Part shown: piece after piece, positions 26,011-34,780 of the stretch
Numbering within the stretch: the stretch's first letter is position 1
Layout of the letters: each line of letters starts with the position of its first letter
Source of the DNA: Dyadobacter sp. CY323
Lineage (GTDB): Bacteria; Bacteroidota; Bacteroidia; Cytophagales; Spirosomataceae
NCBI RefSeq assembly: GCF_021390245.1
Contig: NZ_JAJUXH010000001.1
Span: forward strand, 248,001-312,000
Direction of reading: 5' to 3'
Length of the DNA stretch: 64,000 bases
Notes under the pieces: model-generated
What the model saw: only the letters and a program-made list of their open reading frames with translations
Database searches by the model: none
What the model was told of the DNA's origin: nothing
Translations under genes and position numbers: made by a program

Positions 26011-27285
26011 ATGAAAAAAGTCGCATTTATTGCTGGATTGGCAGCTTTCGGGAGTATTTCGTCCTTTGCCCAATCCCCCATCACATTCAATGCCCGTGGT
26101 TTGGTAGTGGTTTCGGATGCCGATATGTCGGCTTCGTCATTGGTGGATGGGAAGCTATTAAGAGACAACACTTCAAGAGACCAATTGAGTACCATTAAAT
26201 TCCCTGTTGAGCGGGGCAGCAAAGGTCTTGGAACTGCATTGGTATCCAATTCGGCGCTGGGATATTCTAAAACACTGGCTGTGCCTGCCGCAGGCGGGCT
26301 GGCGTACGTGCTTGAAAACAGGATCAGGCCGGAGGATGCTGTAACCGAATTCAAAGATCCGTCGAAGGAGTTTCCGGTTGGCGAAAAGTTGTTTGTTGTT
26401 GATATTGCCAACCTGGCTGCTCCAAAAGCTAAATTCGGTTTCCCGGTAGGCAGAAAGCCAACTTCGATCGACGTTAATAAAAATGAATTGATCCTTACCA
26501 CAAGCGATGCCGGTAAAGAGCTTGTTTTCATTGAGGCTGGTCCGGATGGAAAGCCGGCGCGGTTTCTTAATCTGCCTGCCGCCATTGATACAACTAACAA
26601 AATCATTGATGTTTCATGGCATCCTTCTGGCGACTTCATCGCATTCACGCTGGATAACTCCAACGAAGTCGGTCTTTATAAAGTAATCCGGGAAGCAGGA
26701 AAGCTGAAAAATGTAGAGCTGGTTGGAAAACCTGTCAAAGTTGGGGCTGATCCAACCTTCGGTCGTTTTACAACGGATGGGAAGCATTACCTTGTTTTGG
26801 ATAGCAAAGCCGCGCCTGGAAAGGCTTCCGGTGAAGGTGAGATATTCGTGGTGGACTTTTCAATGGACGGCGCCACGGAACACAAAGTCGCAGGGCAGGC
26901 ACCGGTTGGGCTCAACACGGGTTCATTTGCTGTCAGCCCGGACGGAACGTTACTGGTGACCGCTAATGCTGGCAAAAGTGGCGCGCCGTGGACCGAAGCC
27001 GGTGCTGGCACGGGTTCCTCTCTGACTTTATATAAAGTAGGGGCAACCGGTGCATTAACCAAAGTTGCAGATTATCCATTTGAAGGTATTTCGGCTCAGA
27101 GCGTAGCTTTCGACAAAGATGGATCCAACCTGGCTGTTTCAGTCTTTGAATACCTGGAATTTGGTAGCGGAAATGGTGGCGTGGAATTCTGGACTGTTGC
27201 AAAAGGAGATGCTCCGTCGCTGAAAAAACAGGGTGCGAGGATCAGCGTGGGTAAAGGAGCACATACATTGCGCGTTATTCCCTGA
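26011..27285 (+). CDS. Secreted beta-propeller protein
   Basis: The 424-residue protein has a signal peptide (MKKVAFIAGLAAFGSISSFAQ), then a series of blade-like repeats such as GKELVFIEAGPDGKPA, ISVSWHPSGDFIAFTLDNS-type and SVAFDKDGSNLAVSVFEY. These resemble WD/YncE/lactonase-type propellers with about six or seven blades. No catalytic residues can be assigned with confidence. The ATG at 26011 is chosen because it starts the signal peptide; the open frame continues far upstream through the rpsT region without meaning. It follows the double hairpin after rpsT. Confidence 0.7.
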   Translation: MKKVAFIAGLAAFGSISSFAQSPITFNARGLVVVSDADMSASSLVDGKLLRDNTSRDQLSTIKFPVERGSKGLGTALVSNSALGYSKTLAVPAAGGLAYVLENRIRPEDAVTEFKDPSKEFPVGEKLFVVDIANLAAPKAKFGFPVGRKPTSIDVNKNELILTTSDAGKELVFIEAGPDGKPARFLNLPAAIDTTNKIIDVSWHPSGDFIAFTLDNSNEVGLYKVIREAGKLKNVELVGKPVKVGADPTFGRFTTDGKHYLVLDSKAAPGKASGEGEIFVVDFSMDGATEHKVAGQAPVGLNTGSFAVSPDGTLLVTANAGKSGAPWTEAGAGTGSSLTLYKVGATGALTKVADYPFEGISAQSVAFDKDGSNLAVSVFEYLEFGSGNGGVEFWTVAKGDAPSLKKQGARISVGKGAHTLRVIP

Positions 27286-27306
27286 TATTTAGATTAACAA
27301 CTTTGC

Positions 27307-27334
27307 AAAGCAGGCTGGAAATCCGGTCTGCTTT
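27307..27334 (+). terminator. Terminator after the propeller gene
   Basis: AAAGCAGGCTGG and CCGGTCTGCTTT pair over 12 positions with two G-T pairs around an AAAT loop, followed by GTTTGTTTT. Confidence 0.7.
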
Positions 27335-27417
27335 GTTTGTTTTCATGCCTTCAAACTATGCGAAGTAGGCTGATTTTTGTAATTTCGCGGTCTCATTCAT
27401 AAATAATCAATAATAAG

Positions 27418-29031
27418 ATGATTACGGTTCAGAACGTATCGCTTCGATACGGTAAAAGGATATTGTTCGACGAAGTAAATATAAAGTTTGTTCCGGGGAA
27501 TTGTTATGGTGTGATCGGTGCGAACGGTGCGGGGAAATCTACATTTCTGAAAATCCTTTCGGGTGAAATTGAACCGCAGACTGGAAATGTAAGTATGAAT
27601 CCGGGCGAAAGGATGACTTTTCTGAAACAGGATCAGTTTGAGTTTGACGCCTATACAGTAATGGATACGGTGATTTTGGGCCACGAGCGGCTTTACAAAA
27701 TCATGAAGGAACGTGAGGCGATCTACGAAAAGGAGGATTTCACAGATGCCGACGGTGAAAAAGCAGCGGACCTGGAAGCTGAATTTGCCGATTTGAATGG
27801 ATGGGAAGCCGAAACCGAAGCTGCGCAATTGTTGAGTGGATTAGGACTTGGTGAAGACCTGCACCAAACGGTAATGGGTGACCTGAATTCAAACGACAAG
27901 GTACGGGTTCTGCTGGCGCAGGCGCTATTTGGTAATCCGGATGTGCTTTTATTAGATGAACCTACCAACAACCTGGACGTAGAAACGGTATTGTGGCTGG
28001 AAAACTTCCTGGCCGATTTTAAAAATACCGTGATCGTAGTATCCCACGATCGTCACTTTCTTGATGAAGTTTGTACGCACGTTGTCGATATTGATTTTAG
28101 TAAAGTCCAGATGTTTTCCGGAAACTATTCTTTCTGGTATCAATCCAGCCAGCTTGCATTGAAGCAGCGTCAGGATGCGAACAGAAAGTCGGAAGATAAA
28201 CGGAAGGAACTGGAAGATTTTATCCGCCGGTTCAGCGCGAATGCTTCCAAATCGAAACAGGCTACGTCCCGCGCCAAGCTTCTTGAAAAACTCACCATCG
28301 ACGACATCAAACCATCATCCCGGAAGTATCCGTATATCGCATTCAAATCCGAGCGTGAAGTAGGCGACCAGCTTTTAAGGGTGGAAGGGTTATCCAAAAC
28401 GGCCGATGATGGAACCAAGCTTTTCGATAACCTTAATTTTAACATCAATAAAGGTGATAAAATAGCATTCGTAAGTCGGAATGTAAATGCGATCAGCAGC
28501 TTTTTTGACATCATTAGCGAAGTTCAGAAGGCGGATAAAGGAACTTACACCTGGGGAGTTACGATCACGAAGTCGTATTTTCCAAAGGATCCGCAGCAGT
28601 TTTTCGATGTTGATCTGAACCTTGTCGATTGGCTTCGTCAATATTCCGAAGAAAAGGACGAAAGTTTCATTCGTGGCTTCCTGGGAAGAATGCTGTTTTC
28701 AGGGGAAGAGTCGTTGAAGAAAGCAAAAGTACTTTCAGGAGGTGAAAAAGTGCGTTGTATGCTTTCCCGGACCATGCTTTCGGGAGCTAATGCATTGGTA
28801 CTCGATGATCCAACCAACCATTTGGATCTCGAATCCATTACAGCACTCAACAATGGCCTGATCGATTTCTCGGGCTGCCTTTTATTCTATTCCCATGATC
28901 ACCAGTTCGTACATACGATCGCGAACCGGATCATAGAAATCGGACCGAAAGGTATTTTGGACAAGCTTATGAGCTACGATGAGTTTTTGCAGGACGAAAC
29001 GGTGAAACAGCAGCGTCAGAAGTTGTATTGA
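27418..29031 (+). CDS. ABC-F family ATPase (YbiT-like) with degenerate second ATPase site
   Basis: The 537-residue soluble protein has two ABC domains joined by the ABC-F linker (about 240-310, with RRFSANASKSKQATSRAK). Such proteins bind the ribosomal E site and regulate or rescue translation. Domain 1 has Walker A GANGAGKST (34-42) and LLLDEPTNNLD (178-188), but its signature is LNSND (156-160) instead of LSGGQ. Domain 2 keeps LSGGEK (439-444) and the H-loop His493, but the Walker A position reads SRNVNAISS (353-361) with no Lys, and Walker B ends VLDD with Asp464 in place of the catalytic Glu. A very strong terminator follows. Confidence 0.9.
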   Translation: MITVQNVSLRYGKRILFDEVNIKFVPGNCYGVIGANGAGKSTFLKILSGEIEPQTGNVSMNPGERMTFLKQDQFEFDAYTVMDTVILGHERLYKIMKEREAIYEKEDFTDADGEKAADLEAEFADLNGWEAETEAAQLLSGLGLGEDLHQTVMGDLNSNDKVRVLLAQALFGNPDVLLLDEPTNNLDVETVLWLENFLADFKNTVIVVSHDRHFLDEVCTHVVDIDFSKVQMFSGNYSFWYQSSQLALKQRQDANRKSEDKRKELEDFIRRFSANASKSKQATSRAKLLEKLTIDDIKPSSRKYPYIAFKSEREVGDQLLRVEGLSKTADDGTKLFDNLNFNINKGDKIAFVSRNVNAISSFFDIISEVQKADKGTYTWGVTITKSYFPKDPQQFFDVDLNLVDWLRQYSEEKDESFIRGFLGRMLFSGEESLKKAKVLSGGEKVRCMLSRTMLSGANALVLDDPTNHLDLESITALNNGLIDFSGCLLFYSHDHQFVHTIANRIIEIGPKGILDKLMSYDEFLQDETVKQQRQKLY

Positions 29032-29038
29032 TATCTTA

Positions 29039-29094
29039 AGTTAAAAGCAAACGGGGCTGGTGAAAATTCTCACCAGCCCCGTTTGCTTTTAACT
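29039..29094 (+). terminator. Very long terminator hairpin after the ABC-F gene
   Basis: Two perfect 25-base arms (29039-29063 and 29070-29094) with a 6-base AAATTC loop begin 7 bases after the stop codon. The stem has a GC-rich top and an AT-rich base, so it can act on both strands between the convergent ABC-F and dehydrogenase-subunit genes. Confidence 0.85.
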
Positions 29095-29110
29095 AAGTTC
29101 CAACCCTCGC

Positions 29111-29746
29111 TTAATCGTAGCTCAAACCATATTGTTTCAACACATCTGCCGGGACTCCTTCCCAGATATTGGGCGTATTACCCATATAGCCAAGATCTGC
29201 AATCCCGATTTTCGATGTATAAAAGCCCGATGCTGTTAGATTACGCATCAGATTAAAGAATGCAACTCCTTGGCTGTAAATGGATTTTGCTTTTTCGGGA
29301 TACGCGATATCGTCAATGATCTGCAATTGCTGCGCTTTGGTGCAAAGTGTGAAGATTTTGCTGAACCGTTTGTTCGATTCACGGTCAAGCCATTTCAAAC
29401 CTCCGCGAAGCGGCGTCTGATTTTGAGGCATATCTTTCGCGATGAATTCGATAAAATCAGGAACTCCGGCCTGTGAGGCACTTCCCGATTTTTCGTCTGC
29501 CGGAATAATGATATCAACCAAAACCTTCACCGTAGCCAGCTCGGCGACCGTAAAGAACTTTTCCTTCATCAGTTTTGCGTCCCGGATCGCTTCTTCTTTG
29601 AGCCTGCCTCCCGGTATCTTGATCGGCGTTTCCGGAGGCGACTGCAAATCCAGCTCTCTTTGTTCAGCCAATGCAACCTGCGGGTTCATTGCTGTGAGCC
29701 CCAGAGAACTTAGGGTCAGTGCTTTAAGTGTATCTCTACGTTTCAT
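29111..29746 (-). CDS. Gluconate 2-dehydrogenase subunit 3 family protein
   Basis: The 211-residue protein starts MKRRDTLKALTLSSLGLTAM, a twin-arginine-like signal, and continues with FFTVAELATVKVLVDIIIPADEKSGSASQAGV. This is the typical core of the small subunit of membrane-bound gluconate/sugar dehydrogenases. It likely helps export or stabilise the flavin subunit encoded 28 bases upstream, the two moving together through Tat. No cytochrome c subunit is adjacent, so the electron acceptor is not clear. Confidence 0.88.
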   Translation of the reverse strand: MKRRDTLKALTLSSLGLTAMNPQVALAEQRELDLQSPPETPIKIPGGRLKEEAIRDAKLMKEKFFTVAELATVKVLVDIIIPADEKSGSASQAGVPDFIEFIAKDMPQNQTPLRGGLKWLDRESNKRFSKIFTLCTKAQQLQIIDDIAYPEKAKSIYSQGVAFFNLMRNLTASGFYTSKIGIADLGYMGNTPNIWEGVPADVLKQYGLSYD

Positions 29747-29774
29747 ATAAGTATGAATTGAAACTGCGTTCCAA

Positions 29775-31514
29775 CTAGATATTTTTCTGTTTAACCTGAT
29801 TAATGATGTATTCCGACGCTCTCATAGACAATGCGAGAATCGTCCAAGTTGGATTTTTGTCGGCTTGTGAAACAAATGAACCTCCGTCTACGACAAACAC
29901 ATTTTTAACTTCGTGGGCTTGGGAATACTTGTTTAATGCAGATGTTTTCGGATCATCACCCATCCGTACCGTTCCTACTTCGTGGATAATACGTCCGGGA
30001 GCGGCGATACCATAATTCGTATCAGCCCCCGGCTTCGTTCCGGTCGGAACTCCGCCCAATGCATGGATCATTTCTTCAAACGTATCGTGCATGTGTTTGG
30101 CTTGTTTGATCTCATAATCAGACCATTTGTAATGGAACCGCAATACTGGTATGCCATATTTATCCACCACATTCGGATCGATTTCAGCATAGTTGTTGAA
30201 GTCCGGAACTGCTTCCCCGCGACCGGCCATTCCAATATTTGCACCGTAAAACCGGCGATAATCATCCTTGAGAGATGCGCCGTAGCCACCGGCTGGCTTC
30301 ATTCCGCCACTTTTAGTCGGGTACTTGCCATTCAGGTTCTCAATTCCCGAGCCAAATCCGTAGCTCGGCATTCCCATTCCGCCTCCGTATTCAATGTGGT
30401 AGCCACGTGGAAAATCCAGTTTTTTGTTGTCCAGCCACCACGGAGTATACACGTGCATTCCACCGACACCATCTTCATTATACCTTTTACGGTCCATCAA
30501 ATGGGGCAAGAATGCGCCGCGGGAAGCACCCGTAGAATCGTGCAGGTAATGCCCAACCACGCCACTTGAATTCGCCATTCCATTTGGGTGACGTTCTGAT
30601 TTTGAGTTAAGCAGCAATCTCGAAGATTCGGCAGCACTGGCGGCAAGAACCACCACTTTGGCCTTAATAGTATGTTCCGTCAGTTTTTCACGATCAATGT
30701 ATGACACGCCGGTAGCAAGGCCGGTTACGGGATCGCTGAGTACTTCGCGACACATTGCATTGTTGATCAGCGTTACATTACCAGTTTTGATAGCAGGAAT
30801 ACAAAGAACTGATGATGCCGAGAAATCCGCGTAAGCCTGGCATCCGCGAGAACACTGGCTGCAATAAAAACAAACCCCACGCTCGTTATTGACCGGTTTT
30901 GTAAGAATCGAAAGCCTGGAAGGAATAACAGGGATATTGGCTTTTTTACCAGCTTGTTTTATAAACAGCTCATGTAACCGAGGCTTTGGGGGAGGAAGGA
31001 AAATACCGTCCGGTTCATTGTCCATTCCCTCGACCGTTCCGAAAACTCCGATCAGCTTATCAACCCGATCATAATAGGGTTTCACATCATCATAGCTGAT
31101 CGGCCAATCGTCGCCAAGGCCATCGATGCTTTTTCTTTTAAAGTCTTTTGGGCCGAAACGCAGGGAAATTCTACCCCAGTGGTTGGTGCGCCCGCCCAGC
31201 ATCCGCGACCTGAACCAGTCAAACTGGGTTCCGTTTTTGCGTGTGTAAGGTTCACCTTCAATCTCCCAACCTCCCCATGCTGCGTCAAAATCTCCAAAAG
31301 GACGGTGGTTACCCGCGCCACGTCTCGGCGATTCGTATGGCCATTTTAATTGCGTAATATATTTAGGATCAGCAGGATCAAAGTACCCACCGGCCTCCAA
31401 AAGTGCAACCTTGGCGCCCGCTTTTGCAAGTTGATAAGCCGCCATTCCACCTCCTGCTCCCGAGCCTACGATGCAGACGTCGAAAACGGCAGGTTGTTCT
31501 TTGATTTGAAACAT
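29775..31514 (-). CDS. GMC-family flavin oxidoreductase (sugar dehydrogenase large subunit)
   Basis: The 579-residue FAD enzyme oxidises an alcohol or sugar. The FAD-binding motif is VCIVGSGAGGGMAAYQ (about 13-28), and the C-terminal GMC domain has GTVRMGDDPKTSALN and the NPTWTILALSMR segment. A cysteine cluster CFYCSQCSRGC lies near residue 215; related cysteine boxes occur in gluconate- and cholesterol-type GMC enzymes. It has no signal peptide of its own and pairs with subunit 3 downstream. Substrate is not known. Confidence 0.9.
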   Translation of the reverse strand: MFQIKEQPAVFDVCIVGSGAGGGMAAYQLAKAGAKVALLEAGGYFDPADPKYITQLKWPYESPRRGAGNHRPFGDFDAAWGGWEIEGEPYTRKNGTQFDWFRSRMLGGRTNHWGRISLRFGPKDFKRKSIDGLGDDWPISYDDVKPYYDRVDKLIGVFGTVEGMDNEPDGIFLPPPKPRLHELFIKQAGKKANIPVIPSRLSILTKPVNNERGVCFYCSQCSRGCQAYADFSASSVLCIPAIKTGNVTLINNAMCREVLSDPVTGLATGVSYIDREKLTEHTIKAKVVVLAASAAESSRLLLNSKSERHPNGMANSSGVVGHYLHDSTGASRGAFLPHLMDRKRYNEDGVGGMHVYTPWWLDNKKLDFPRGYHIEYGGGMGMPSYGFGSGIENLNGKYPTKSGGMKPAGGYGASLKDDYRRFYGANIGMAGRGEAVPDFNNYAEIDPNVVDKYGIPVLRFHYKWSDYEIKQAKHMHDTFEEMIHALGGVPTGTKPGADTNYGIAAPGRIIHEVGTVRMGDDPKTSALNKYSQAHEVKNVFVVDGGSFVSQADKNPTWTILALSMRASEYIINQVKQKNI

Positions 31515-31652
31515 AATTATTGGGATTTTTTAGAGTATTATTCAATCAATAAATATAAACAGGGAATAGATAACAGATATAGATGCGTTGCACTTTCAGG
31601 GTTATTTAAAAACAATCTAAATGAGAATACTCGGAATTAAAGCTCAGAGAAG

Positions 31653-31660
31653 TAATTTTG
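31653..31660 (+). promoter_or_regulatory. Candidate -7 element for the Sua5/YrdC gene
   Basis: TAATTTTG matches TAnnTTTG and would start a transcript about 13 bases before the TTG start codon at 31681. No clear -33 box is seen. Confidence 0.35.
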
Positions 31661-31680
31661 CATTTTAAATTGACTCTATT

Positions 31681-32637
31681 TTGGCTGTTACCGGGACTGA
31701 CATACGTGTTGCGAAAGCGTTTTTAATGAAAGGTGAGTTAGTAGCAATACCGACGGAAACGGTATATGGGCTAGCGGGGAACGCATTAAATGAGCAATCT
31801 GTCCTTTCGATTTTTGAGGTAAAAAACAGGCCTGCCTTTGACCCATTAATCATACATACCGATACCATTTCGAAAATTGAGCAGTATGTGTCAGAGATTC
31901 CGGAAAAGGCCAGAACGCTCGCCAGTCATTTTTGGCCCGGCCCGTTAACGCTTCTTTTACCTAAAAAAATCATCATTCCGGATTTGGTAACATCCGGCCT
32001 GGATACGGTTGCGGTACGTATTCCCAAACATCCTGTTGCATTGGATCTGTTAAGTCAGCTGGATTTTCCACTGGCGGCACCGAGTGCGAATCCGTTCGGA
32101 TACATTAGTCCTACCAATGCAACACACGTCAATGCGCAACTTGGCGACCAGATTTCCTACATTCTGGATGGTGGTGAATGCGAGGTCGGTATCGAATCGA
32201 CGATTATCGGTTTTGAAAATAACGAAACGATCATCTACCGGCTCGGAGGTCTGGAAATTGACCAGATTCGTGACCTGATCGGGGAGGTAAGCTTTATGCC
32301 GCATTCATCTTCGGACCCAAAAGCACCCGGCATGCTGAAAAGTCATTATGCTCCGCGGAAACCACTTTATCTTGAAAAACGAGCGTCTATTTCAGTTTTT
32401 GATCCCGATCAGACCGGATATCTTTTGTTTGATACGTACCTCGAAAATGTAGATAAAAAATACCAGCGGTTATTGAGCCCGTCGGGTGATCTGAAAGAAG
32501 CAGCGCATAATTTGTTCGCCTATTTGCGGGAACTGGATGCAATGGATGTGAATTTCATCAAAGCAGAACGGGTTCCTATGAGTGGGCTTGGGCTCGCCAT
32601 TAATGACAGATTGCAGCGCGCAGCAGCCACGGAATAA
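31681..32637 (+). CDS. L-threonylcarbamoyladenylate synthase (Sua5/YrdC/TsaC)
   Basis: The 318-residue enzyme makes threonylcarbamoyl-AMP for the t6A modification of tRNAs that read ANN codons. The YrdC domain has VAIPTETVYGLAGNA (about 20-34), KNRPAFDPLIIH and the PSANPFGYISPTNA segment. A C-terminal Sua5 domain (about 220-318) makes it the long form. The first start in frame is TTG at 31681; the next Met is at residue 16 and would cut into the domain edge. It is divergent from the GMC gene. Confidence 0.93.
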   Translation: MAVTGTDIRVAKAFLMKGELVAIPTETVYGLAGNALNEQSVLSIFEVKNRPAFDPLIIHTDTISKIEQYVSEIPEKARTLASHFWPGPLTLLLPKKIIIPDLVTSGLDTVAVRIPKHPVALDLLSQLDFPLAAPSANPFGYISPTNATHVNAQLGDQISYILDGGECEVGIESTIIGFENNETIIYRLGGLEIDQIRDLIGEVSFMPHSSSDPKAPGMLKSHYAPRKPLYLEKRASISVFDPDQTGYLLFDTYLENVDKKYQRLLSPSGDLKEAAHNLFAYLRELDAMDVNFIKAERVPMSGLGLAINDRLQRAAATE

Positions 32638-32640
32638 CAG

Positions 32641-34068
32641 TTATTTGAAAAAGTGTGAATGAAAATTCATTAAAAAAACTTCATCGGTCGCTCGGGTAAT
32701 GGCGGTATAAAGCCACCTTATAAATTCTGCATTGATCTGCTCTTCCGGCAAATATCCCTGATCAATAAAAACAGCACTCCATTGTCCCCCCTGGGCCTTG
32801 TGACAGGTGAGTGCGTAAGCAAATTTCACCTGCAACGCATTTAAAAAAGGATCTTTCCGGAGCGCCTCAATCCGCTCTTTTTTTGATTGAATATGAAAAT
32901 AATCCGCCTGCACACTTTCATAGAGCTTCCGGTTATCTTCGACAGACATTGATGGCGAGGCAGAATGCAACGTATCCAGAAATATTTTGGCATCAAATTC
33001 AGGCTGCTTTTCATAATCCGTCAACCGTAATGTGACGTCTGCAAACCGGAAACCATACATTTCCTGTGTTTTTCGGATTTTGAGCAGCTCAACGAAATCG
33101 CCATTCGCTATGAATCCCGCGGGAGAATCTTCATCGAGAATAGTATAGTTGTTCCGGACTACCATCAGTCTGTCGCCCGCATCCAGTTCTTCTTCCGAAA
33201 AATGAATGGCGCGCCGGATATATTCATTATACTGGACCGCCGTTTTGTTCGAACGTGTTAGAATGATGGAATTTTCCTGCCCGTATTTATCATATGCATA
33301 ACGCAGGCCTTCCTCCAACTTTTCCCCGGTCATTTTAAAAACATCCCGATATGAGCGGGTAGTAATCTGGATTTCGGGTTTTTCCGAGGCAAGCTGGTTC
33401 CGAAGTACCGTCGCATTATAAAGGATTCCCGATTGCTCGTCCTGCCGCATTACCTCCTTTAATTCCTCCTGAAAAACAGACATATAGAATGTTTTTTCAA
33501 GATAATCGCGATCCAGTGCCGGGCTAAGTTCACGGCCTACCGGCGGTAACTGGGCCACGTCGCCAACCAACATGAGCTTGTTGCCCGGATTTTCGAACAC
33601 GAACTCAATCAGATCGGCCAGCAAGCTGCGACTGCCGAAATCCGCCTCATCGGTGATCATCGATGCCTCGTCCACGATGAAAAGCGTATTGTCGTGGTAA
33701 TTTTTTTGACGTTGAAAACTCAGTGTTCCAGAGAATGCATCAGCCGTTTGCTTGTAGATCTTCTTGTGTATCGTCAGCGAAATCTTGTCTGCATAACCGG
33801 ACATTACCTTCGCAGCCCGGCCCGTCGGGGCAAGCAAAACCGATTTATAACCGAAATTTTTAAGTACTTTAATCAGCGTACTGATAATCGTGGTTTTGCC
33901 AGTACCTGCGTAGCCTTTTAGTAAAAAACAATCCCGGTAACGTTCGAGCCCTTTTTCTTCAATCAGGAAATCATTGGTTTGTTCAAAGAAACGGAGCTGA
34001 CCATCAGTAGGTTTGAAAGGAAATTTTTTTCGGAGTAAGACTGAGGGAATAATTTTTTCGGGATCCAT
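32641..34068 (-). CDS. SF1B DNA helicase, RecD/Dda-like
   Basis: The 475-residue ATP-driven helicase has Walker A LKGYAGTGKTT (50-60), a LLAPTGRAAK motif, LFIVDEASM (Walker B), LMLVGDVAQLPPVG and the C-terminal ALTCHKAQGGQW and LYTAITRATD motifs (motifs V and VI). It lacks the long N-terminal domain of RecD2 and is closer to Dda/Pif1-size proteins, so a role in replication or repair is likely but not specific. It converges with the Sua5 gene 3 bases away. An exact 14-bp palindrome lies 35 bases upstream of its start. Confidence 0.88.
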   Translation of the reverse strand: MDPEKIIPSVLLRKKFPFKPTDGQLRFFEQTNDFLIEEKGLERYRDCFLLKGYAGTGKTTIISTLIKVLKNFGYKSVLLAPTGRAAKVMSGYADKISLTIHKKIYKQTADAFSGTLSFQRQKNYHDNTLFIVDEASMITDEADFGSRSLLADLIEFVFENPGNKLMLVGDVAQLPPVGRELSPALDRDYLEKTFYMSVFQEELKEVMRQDEQSGILYNATVLRNQLASEKPEIQITTRSYRDVFKMTGEKLEEGLRYAYDKYGQENSIILTRSNKTAVQYNEYIRRAIHFSEEELDAGDRLMVVRNNYTILDEDSPAGFIANGDFVELLKIRKTQEMYGFRFADVTLRLTDYEKQPEFDAKIFLDTLHSASPSMSVEDNRKLYESVQADYFHIQSKKERIEALRKDPFLNALQVKFAYALTCHKAQGGQWSAVFIDQGYLPEEQINAEFIRWLYTAITRATDEVFLMNFHSHFFK

Positions 34069-34103
34069 ACCAACGAATCTAACGGAAGGATAACGAAATT
34101 CAA

Positions 34104-34117
34104 AACAGAATTCTGTT
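34104..34117. promoter_or_regulatory. Perfect 14-bp palindrome upstream of the helicase gene
   Basis: AACAGAATTCTGTT is a perfect palindrome, 35 bases from the helicase start and 91 bases from the CBS gene, in a divergent region. It could be a dimeric regulator site. Confidence 0.4.
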
Positions 34118-34155
34118 ACAAAAATATACTCAGAATTAATTGGACTTTAATACGT

Positions 34156-34171
34156 CTAATACCTATATTAG
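34156..34171. repeat. Small inverted repeat upstream of the CBS gene
   Basis: CTAATA and TATTAG are perfect 6-bp arms around CCTA in the leader or promoter region of the CBS-domain gene. Confidence 0.3.
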
Positions 34172-34208
34172 GATCCCTTATTCTCACAACTGCCTAACCT
34201 GAACATCT

Positions 34209-34649
34209 ATGCTAGTACAACATGTAATGGGCAACAAGCCTGTCAATGCGCTTTGGTCGATCACCCAGGACAACACAGTGTTTGAGGCTCTTGAACTCAT
34301 GGCCGAAAAAAACATTGGTGCGGTTTTGGTTTTGGAAGACAATCTGCTAATCGGTATTTTTTCCGAGAGGGATTATGCCAGAAAAGTGATTCTGCAGGGC
34401 AGGGCATCGCGCGATACATTGATCCGGGACGTTATGACGAGCAAGGTGATCACCGTTGAAACAGATCAGAAGATTGAGGAATGTATGCAGATCATGTCCG
34501 ATAAACACATTCGTCACTTACCGGTAAACCGGGATGGCGTGCTGATCGGGATCATATCCATTAATGACATCGTATCTGCAATCATTCACGAACAAAAAGA
34601 ACATATTTCTACACTGGAAAGCTACATTTCCGGAAGTCCTTATTCCTGA
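34209..34649 (+). CDS. CBS-domain pair protein
   Basis: The 146-residue protein consists almost only of two CBS motifs (about 8-65 and 75-132), with VFEALELMAEKNIGAVLVLEDN in the first and IEECMQIMSDKHIRHLPVNRDG in the second. Such pairs bind adenine nucleotides and act as energy or redox sensors. No partner domain is fused. Function is unknown; it is divergent from the helicase gene and ends 130 bases before a Nudix gene with its own promoter. Confidence 0.88.
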   Translation: MLVQHVMGNKPVNALWSITQDNTVFEALELMAEKNIGAVLVLEDNLLIGIFSERDYARKVILQGRASRDTLIRDVMTSKVITVETDQKIEECMQIMSDKHIRHLPVNRDGVLIGIISINDIVSAIIHEQKEHISTLESYISGSPYS

Positions 34650-34675
34650 GACTTTTCCATTTAACATATCCTGTA

Positions 34676-34715
34676 AGGCTGGCGGCGCTTCTTATTTGTT
34701 GCCACGCCAACCTTT
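34676..34715 (+). terminator. Possible terminator after the CBS gene
   Basis: AAGGCTGGCG and CGCCAACCTT can pair with one mismatch around a 20-base loop and are followed by TTCGGTTT. The large loop makes this weak. Confidence 0.35.
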
Positions 34716-34731
34716 TCGGTTTCATAGTTAC

Positions 34732-34761
34732 TTGTCAATTTGGGTTCGATCGTTATCTTTG
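34732..34761 (+). promoter_or_regulatory. Predicted promoter for the Nudix-DUF3822-coaD operon
   Basis: TTG (34732-34734), a 19-base spacer and TATCTTTG (34754-34761) match the consensus. The transcript would begin about 12 bases before the TTG start at 34781, supporting that unusual start. Confidence 0.5.
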
Positions 34762-34780
34762 CCCCTCAAAAAAACCAGGC

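Noticed and set aside
30398-30413. A second CACGTG core (GCCACGTGGAAAA) as a possible parS site
   Set aside because: It lies inside the GMC gene and one half does not match the consensus.
34156-34171. The CBS-gene inverted repeat as a terminator
   Set aside because: It has a short AT-rich stem, no T run, and lies upstream of a gene start.
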